Shown piece after piece: positions 59,393 to 64,000 of a DNA stretch of 64,000 nt. Every line of letters starts with the position of its first letter. Position 1 is the stretch's first letter. A program made the translations under genes and the position numbers. The notes below the pieces were generated by a model, which made no database searches, was not told the origin of the DNA, and worked only from the letters and a program-made list of their open reading frames with translations. This DNA is from Shimwellia blattae DSM 4481 = NBRC 105725 (GTDB taxonomy: Bacteria; Pseudomonadota; Gammaproteobacteria; Enterobacterales; Enterobacteriaceae): contig NC_017910.1 in the NCBI RefSeq assembly GCF_000262305.1, forward strand, positions 2,852,001-2,916,000, in the 5' to 3' direction.

Positions 59393-60769
59393 ATGAACGA
59401 ACTGACATACGCCTACGGAGCGGGCACATTACTGGGGATTGCTGCGGGTGCAGTGGCCCTGCTGTTAGTGCTGATTATGCGCTTTAAAATTCACGCATTT
59501 TTGTCGCTGACGCTGGTCAGTATCGTTGTTGCGCTGCTGACAAAAGTGCCTTTTGATAAGATAGTGCCGACACTGCTCAGCGGCTTTGGCAGTACCCTTG
59601 CCGGGGTGGCATTGCTGGTTGGTCTGGGGGCGATGATTGGCCGCCTGCTGGAGATTTCCGGCGGGGCAAAAGTGCTGGCCGATACGCTGATTAACAAGTT
59701 CGGCTCCCACCGTGCGCCTTTCGCACTGGGGGTTGCTTCTCTGTTATTTGGCTTCCCTATCTTCTTTGACGCCGGTCTGGTGGTGATGCTGCCGATTATC
59801 TTCAGCGTTGCCAAACAGTTTGGCGGCTCCACGCTGAAATACGCCCTGCCTGCCGCCGGTGCCTTTGCCGTGATGCACGCGCTGGTTCCGCCGCACCCGG
59901 GCCCGGTTGCCGCCAGTGAACTGCTGGGGGCCAATATTGGTCTGCTGGTTGTGGTGGGCCTGATTATCGCCCTGCCGACCTGGTATATCGGTGCGTACCT
60001 GTATGGTCTGTATGCCGGTAAAAAATTCGATGTCAAACTGCCGTCGTCTTTCCTCGGCGATGTACAGGCAGATCCGAATCACCAGCCGCCGTCCTTCGGT
60101 ATCGTGATGGCTATCCTGCTGCTGCCGCTGGTGCTGATTTTTATGGATACCGGTCTGAATACCGCAACTGTTCTGGGCTGGGTCGACAAAGACAACGTGG
60201 TGGTTAACTTCCTGCGTATGCTGGGTAAAACCCCGGTAGCGCTGCTGATCACCGTGTTCTTCACCCTGGCCGTGTTCAGCGGTCGCCACAGCCGCCAGCA
60301 TCTGGAAAAAGTCTGTGACGGTGCCCTGGGCCCGATCTGCGGCATTATTCTGGTTACCGGCGCCGGTGGGATGTTCGGTGGTGTACTGCGCGCCAGCGGT
60401 ATCGGCGATGCGCTGGCCGGTGTACTGGCAGAAACCGGTATGCCGCTGATTCTGGCTGCGTTCGTTATCTCTACCGCACTGCGTGTGGCGCAGGGCTCTG
60501 CAACAGTGGCACTGACAACAACGGCGGCACTGATTTCGCCGATGGTTGCCGCCACTCCGGGCCTGAGCCAGTTCGATCTCTGCTTCCTGGTGGTTGCTAT
60601 CGCCGGTGGCGCAACGGTGCTCTCCCACGTGAACGACTCCGGGTTCTGGCTGGTTGGCCGCTTCCTGGAAATGGATGAGAAAACCACCCTGCGCACCTGG
60701 ACGGTAATGGAAACCCTGCTGGGGACCATCGCCTTCCTGCTGGCCGCCGCAGGTAGCATGATCCTGTAA
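59393..60769 (+). CDS. GntP-family gluconate:H+ symporter
   Basis: This 458-residue permease has about 12 helices, the family motif HALVPPHPGPVAASEL (near 160) and a C-terminus SHVNDSGFWLVGRFLEMDE close to E. coli GntP and GntU. Gluconate uptake is supported by two GntR-like operators upstream. The AAGGAG ribosome site is strong. It is a different subgroup from the permease at 25470-26801, which has no such operators. Confidence 0.87.
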   Translation: MNELTYAYGAGTLLGIAAGAVALLLVLIMRFKIHAFLSLTLVSIVVALLTKVPFDKIVPTLLSGFGSTLAGVALLVGLGAMIGRLLEISGGAKVLADTLINKFGSHRAPFALGVASLLFGFPIFFDAGLVVMLPIIFSVAKQFGGSTLKYALPAAGAFAVMHALVPPHPGPVAASELLGANIGLLVVVGLIIALPTWYIGAYLYGLYAGKKFDVKLPSSFLGDVQADPNHQPPSFGIVMAILLLPLVLIFMDTGLNTATVLGWVDKDNVVVNFLRMLGKTPVALLITVFFTLAVFSGRHSRQHLEKVCDGALGPICGIILVTGAGGMFGGVLRASGIGDALAGVLAETGMPLILAAFVISTALRVAQGSATVALTTTAALISPMVAATPGLSQFDLCFLVVAIAGGATVLSHVNDSGFWLVGRFLEMDEKTTLRTWTVMETLLGTIAFLLAAAGSMIL

Positions 60770-60790
60770 CGGCTCTGCTGGTTCGCTATA

Positions 60791-60825
60791 ACGCCATCTG
60801 TCTGTCCGCAGGTGGCGTTTTTTTT
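60791..60825 (+). terminator. Intrinsic terminator after the GntP permease
   Basis: ACGCCA (60791-60796) pairs with TGGCGT (60813-60818), followed by a run of eight T. Confidence 0.85.
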
Positions 60826-60880
60826 GCGGGGGGAAAGTATCAAAAGGGCCACCGCCCGGAGGCGGCGGCGACAGAGAGTA

Positions 60881-61177
60881 TTAGCGCAGAGCCAGCTGGA
60901 AAATTACCGTTTCAACCTGGTAGGCGAAAGTAAATGTCATATCCAGCTTGTAGCCACCTTCGCAAGGTGCGAGAGTCGTTTCGATCTTGCAAGGTTCAGA
61001 CGCTGTTTCCTGGGCTTTTTTCTCCAGGGCATCACGCTTAGCGACAGCTTCAGCTTCGCTGGCAAAAACAGCGCTGAAGGTTGCTACATTATCGGAGTTG
61101 TCCAGAATAGTCCCTACGTCCATGCAGCCGCACCCTTCTTTCTCACGGGTGTTAGTGGTATCACAAGCGTTGCTCAT
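60881..61177 (-). CDS. DUF406 protein, YfcZ/YiiS family
   Basis: This 98-residue cytoplasmic protein matches the YfcZ/YiiS family: CGCMDVGTILDNSD near the N-terminus, then SEPCKIETTL and FTFAYQVETVIFQLALR at the end. The Cys cluster is typical. The role of this family is unknown. It is monocistronic and convergent with the GntP permease. Confidence 0.86.
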   Translation of the reverse strand: MSNACDTTNTREKEGCGCMDVGTILDNSDNVATFSAVFASEAEAVAKRDALEKKAQETASEPCKIETTLAPCEGGYKLDMTFTFAYQVETVIFQLALR

Positions 61178-61558
61178 CGTTAAATCCTTGTTCTGTAATG
61201 CTTACAAGATCTCATGTACTACATGAGCCGTTCGTGCAGGCTCAGAAAGCGGTCCGAACCGGCATTTATCTTCAGTGGTTATTCTACATCAGACAATAGC
61301 AGGATTGATTACTATTTGTGGTAATACATTAAATAGGCCACAGTGATAAGTGCCCATAATAAAATAAAAACCCGTTACTTTTCATACCACTATAAAAATA
61401 ATCCGCATATTACCACGCCGGCATTCAGAAAATTTAAACCTGACGGTGAAATTATTTACGCTATAAAAAACACTGCGTTAAATATTAAAAAACACAAAAT
61501 TAACATTATTAGCATTATATTCACGGCAATTCCCCGCCGGTGCCCCGGCGGGGAATAC
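61178..61558. other. AT-rich intergenic gap
   Basis: This stretch is strikingly AT-rich compared with its neighbours and shows no supported gene. A plus-strand frame begins at 61343 but continues antisense through the carboxylase gene. The right end is a strong hairpin (61529-61556). Confidence 0.4.
61529..61556 (-). terminator. Terminator-like hairpin after the biotin carboxylase gene
   Basis: ATTCCCCGCCGG-TGCC-CCGGCGGGGAAT is a perfect 12-base stem with a 4-base loop directly after the stop codon. The T tract is weak. Confidence 0.75.
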
Positions 61559-63298
61559 TCAGCCTGCTTTCACCACGGCCAGGCTTGCGCCTGCGGTGAC
61601 CTGCTCCCCGGCCTGCGCCTGGTGAACCAGAATACCGCTCTGCCCGGCCTGTACCTGCACCTCCATTTTCATCGCCTCTATCACGGCGATGGTCTCCCCG
61701 GCCTCTACCGGGCGCTGATCACCCACCAGCCAGCTGTGCAGAATACCGGTAACCGGGGCCGGCACCGCGCCGGGTTGTTCCGTGTCGTGCGCTACGGAGG
61801 CTGCGTGCGCCACACCGGGCCCGCTGGCAAACAGCCCTGCGGGGAAGCCCAGCGTAACCCGGCGCCCGTCCAGCTCTATCCAGCTGCGGGTGACCTCCGG
61901 CTCTGCTGCGGGTAACTGGCGCGGTGCTATCGCCACCCGCCCGGCAAAGCAGGTTTCAATCCAGCGGGTGTGGACCTGGAAATCACCGCAAAAGTCCGCC
62001 TCTGCCATCACCGCCCGGTGAAAAGGCAGGACCGATGCCACCCCCTCAATGGAAAACTCCGCCAGCGCCCGGCGCGCCCGGCGAATCGCCTGTTCGCGGG
62101 TATCCCCGGTGACGATAAGTTTCGCCATCAGCGAGTCAAACTGGCCGGGCACCCAGTCCCCCTGGGCCACGCCGCTGTCCAGGCGGATCCCCGGGCCTGC
62201 CGGGGGCATAAAACCGGTTATCTGCCCCGGGGTGGGCAGGAATCCCCGCCCGGCATCTTCCGCATTGATCCGAAACTCAAAAGCATGGCCCCTGACCGGG
62301 GGCGCTTCACTGAAAGAGAGCGCCAGCCCCAGGGCCACGCGCAGCTGCTCCACCACCAGGTCCACCCCGCTGGTCTCTTCCGTGACCGGGTGTTCAACCT
62401 GCAGACGGGTGTTCACCTCCAGGAATGACAAGCGGCCATCGTTGCTGAGCAGAAATTCGACGGTTCCGGCCCCGATATACCCGGCCCGGCGGCAAATATT
62501 GCGCGCGGCGTCATGGATCTGCGCCCGCTGCTCATCGCTGATAAAGGGCGCGGGGGCCTCTTCCACCAGTTTCTGGTTACGCCGCTGGAGCGAGCAGTCC
62601 CGGGTGCCCACCACCACCACATTGCCGTGGGTGTCGGCCATCACCTGCGCTTCAATATGTCTGGGGCTGTCGAGAAACTGCTCCACGTAGCACTCTCCCC
62701 GGCCAAAGGCGCTTTGCGCTTCACGCACCGCCGAGTCATACAGCTCCGGGACAGACTCCAGCGTGCGGGCCACTTTCAGCCCCCGGCCACCGCCGCCAAA
62801 GGCCGCTTTAATCGCCACCGGCAGACCATACTGGCGGGCAAACGCCAGCACCTCACCGGCCCCAGAGACCGGACCGTCGCTGCCCTGCACCAGCGGGGCC
62901 CCCGCTTCGCGGGCAATTTTGCGCGCCTGCACTTTGTCGCCCAGTTGTTCGATGGTTTCCGGGCGGGGGCCAATCCAGATAAGCCCGGCCTGTTGCACCG
63001 CCCGGGCAAAATCCGCCCGCTCCGATAAAAACCCGTATCCCGGGTGGACCATCGTCGCCCCGCTGCGCCGGGCCGCATCAATAAGTGCGTCAATATTCAG
63101 ATAGGTTTCCCGGGGGGAGCTGCCCGGCAGCGCCCAGGCCTCATCAGCCATACGCACATGCAGCGCATGGGCGTCTGCGTCTGCATAGACCGCCACCGCT
63201 TTAATGCCCAGATCGCGACAGGCGCGGATCACCCGCACCGCAATTTCGCCCCGGTTGGCAATCAGCACTTTATGGCAGACAGGATGGTTACTCTTCAT
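61559..63298 (-). CDS. Biotin carboxylase-biotinyl carrier fusion (AccC-like alpha subunit)
   Basis: This 579-residue protein has a biotin carboxylase ATP-grasp domain (1-450; KVLIANRGEIAVRVIRA, GGGGRGLK, EVNTRLQVEHPVTEE) and a C-terminal biotinyl domain with biotin Lys544 in EAMKMEV. The start at 63298 is set by homology. Next to a KipA/PxpC-type gene (11-base overlap) it is not fatty-acid AccC but the carboxylase of a urea-amidolyase-like or unknown amide/acid system. The acceptor substrate is unknown. Confidence 0.85.
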   Translation of the reverse strand: MKSNHPVCHKVLIANRGEIAVRVIRACRDLGIKAVAVYADADAHALHVRMADEAWALPGSSPRETYLNIDALIDAARRSGATMVHPGYGFLSERADFARAVQQAGLIWIGPRPETIEQLGDKVQARKIAREAGAPLVQGSDGPVSGAGEVLAFARQYGLPVAIKAAFGGGGRGLKVARTLESVPELYDSAVREAQSAFGRGECYVEQFLDSPRHIEAQVMADTHGNVVVVGTRDCSLQRRNQKLVEEAPAPFISDEQRAQIHDAARNICRRAGYIGAGTVEFLLSNDGRLSFLEVNTRLQVEHPVTEETSGVDLVVEQLRVALGLALSFSEAPPVRGHAFEFRINAEDAGRGFLPTPGQITGFMPPAGPGIRLDSGVAQGDWVPGQFDSLMAKLIVTGDTREQAIRRARRALAEFSIEGVASVLPFHRAVMAEADFCGDFQVHTRWIETCFAGRVAIAPRQLPAAEPEVTRSWIELDGRRVTLGFPAGLFASGPGVAHAASVAHDTEQPGAVPAPVTGILHSWLVGDQRPVEAGETIAVIEAMKMEVQVQAGQSGILVHQAQAGEQVTAGASLAVVKAG

Positions 63299-64000
63299 GG
63301 CACTTGCTCTCCGGCACAGGGGTAAAAGAAGAAATAAGATGAAAACGGACCAGACATCCGGGGGGGATTTGCCCCGCCAGATCCCGGTGGTGAGGCGCAA
63401 CGGCGGCAATTACCGGGTAGCCCCCGGTCAGCGGATGATCGCGCAGGAATAACACCGGCTGGCCGCTGGCGGGCACCTGAATCGCCCCCATGCAGGTGCC
63501 TTCGCTGGGCAGCTCCTGGTGCTGGCTGCGGGCCAGGGGCTGCTCGCCGTTCAGCCGCAGGCCGATACGGTTTGACTGCTCACTCACCGCCCAGGGCTGG
63601 CTGGTCAGCAGGCTGAGGGCCTCCTCGCTAAACCAGTCGGTGCGCGGCCCGGCAATAATATCCAGGGTGACCGTCTCAGCCGCTGCCGGTAGCCAGTCCG
63701 CAGGCGTTTGCGCGGGCCCGACAGCCTCGCAGGCCTGCTGCGGGCTGGTAAATATCTGCCCGCCCGCAGTCAGGGGCTCCGGCCCTACGGCCGCCAGGGT
63801 ATCCCGGGCGGCACTGCCCAGTTGCTCCGGCGGCGGGCAGACACCGCGAATCGCCAGATAACTGCACACCCCGCGCCGGGCAGGCCCAATGTGCAGCTCA
63901 TCCCCGGCCTGCATGGCAAATGCCTGCTCCATATTCAGCGCAAAGTGCTGCCCCTCAGCCACCAGCGTGAGGGCGCAGGGGGCACCGGTCACCGCCAGCA
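63288..64000 (-). CDS. KipA/PxpC-type biotin-dependent carboxyltransferase subunit (partial)
   Basis: This frame is open to the window end, so its N-terminus lies outside. The visible 237 residues show the AHS2 (allophanate hydrolase subunit 2) pattern: LHIGPARRGVCSYLAIRGV, then GPRTDWFSEEA and SNRIGLRLNG, and GQPVLFLRDHPLTGGYPVIA near the end. Such proteins pair with PxpB/KipI (5-oxoprolinase) or with urea carboxylase-like partners. Overlap with the carboxylase gene shows co-translation. The partners upstream are not visible. Confidence 0.84.
   Translation of the reverse strand, partial: LAVTGAPCALTLVAEGQHFALNMEQAFAMQAGDELHIGPARRGVCSYLAIRGVCPPPEQLGSAARDTLAAVGPEPLTAGGQIFTSPQQACEAVGPAQTPADWLPAAAETVTLDIIAGPRTDWFSEEALSLLTSQPWAVSEQSNRIGLRLNGEQPLARSQHQELPSEGTCMGAIQVPASGQPVLFLRDHPLTGGYPVIAAVAPHHRDLAGQIPPGCLVRFHLISSFTPVPESKCHEE

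Noticed and set aside
61343..61915. 190-codon plus-strand frame starting in the AT-rich gap
   Set aside because: Its second half is antisense to the biotin carboxylase and its first half is low-complexity Lys/Ile/Asn sequence without a ribosome site.

Overview
The window is a chromosomal segment of an enterobacterium (order Enterobacterales). The right half keeps the E. coli gene order argU-folD-ybcJ-cysS-ppiB-lpxH-purEK-selU ... ybbP-ybbA-tesA-ybbO-cnoX-qmcA-ybbJ-cueR. CadA, CyuPA, RbbA and YeaR proteins are close to their E. coli counterparts. The DNA is GC-rich by eye, and a Shimwellia/Klebsiella/Enterobacter-like host is plausible, but I cannot name the species.

Layout. 1-5.7 kb: start of an NfsA-like nitroreductase, the yhiI-rbbA-yhhJ ABC export operon and a 30-codon membrane peptide resembling YoaK. 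5.8-7.7 kb: a DUF4198 periplasmic protein behind a Zur-box-like site and an IroE-like periplasmic esterase behind a Fur-box-like site. 7.8-24.6 kb: a large catabolic island. A nine-gene minus-strand operon runs iorA-iorB-thioesterase-bifunctional aryl-CoA hydroxylase-gentisate-type dioxygenase-FAH hydrolase-nitrilase-maleate isomerase-marR. Beside it are an aromatic acid MFS importer, an AraC regulator, an isatin-hydrolase/cyclase-type enzyme, a second MarR, and a two-component flavin monooxygenase with its reductase. 24.6-38.1 kb: yeaR with a duplicated yoaG-like partner, a GntP permease, cadBA, a YcgJ-like protein, cyuPA, a YejM/PbgA-like membrane hydrolase and an SdaC-type transporter. 38.1-38.8 kb: tRNA-Arg(TCT) (argU) with the decayed N-terminus of a P4-type integrase. 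38.9-54.6 kb: the conserved core block, including a general porin and the FezA/B-like-free, FetAB-free ybb cluster. 54.6-59.0 kb: a six-gene divergent cluster of three HMA-fold proteins, three small membrane proteins and a divergent P1B ATPase. 59.4-64 kb: a GntP permease with GntR-like operators, a DUF406 protein, and a biotin carboxylase plus KipA/PxpC-type subunit cut by the window end.

Two systems stand out. First, 54.6-59.0 kb looks like a ferrosome-type (fez-like) iron organelle operon. Its ATPase has YSC instead of CPC in the metal-binding helix, its HMA domains lack CxxC, its small proteins carry related glycine/alanine-rich membrane segments, and both divergent promoters carry Fur-box-like sequences. 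It lies beside cueR, and the iron exporter genes fetAB that E. coli has between cnoX and qmcA are absent.

Second, the catabolic operon order follows a chemically complete route. Isatin would be opened to isatinate (2-aminophenylglyoxylate). An IorAB-type enzyme would give 2-aminobenzoyl-CoA without any CoA ligase. 5-Hydroxylation, thioester cleavage and gentisate-type ring opening would give an amide (maleamylpyruvate). FAH cleavage gives pyruvate plus maleamate, the nitrilase-family enzyme removes ammonia, and maleate isomerase gives fumarate. The nitrilase makes sense only if the ring substituent is an amino group, which is why I favour this over a salicylate/gentisate reading. Both proposals are inferences from gene content.
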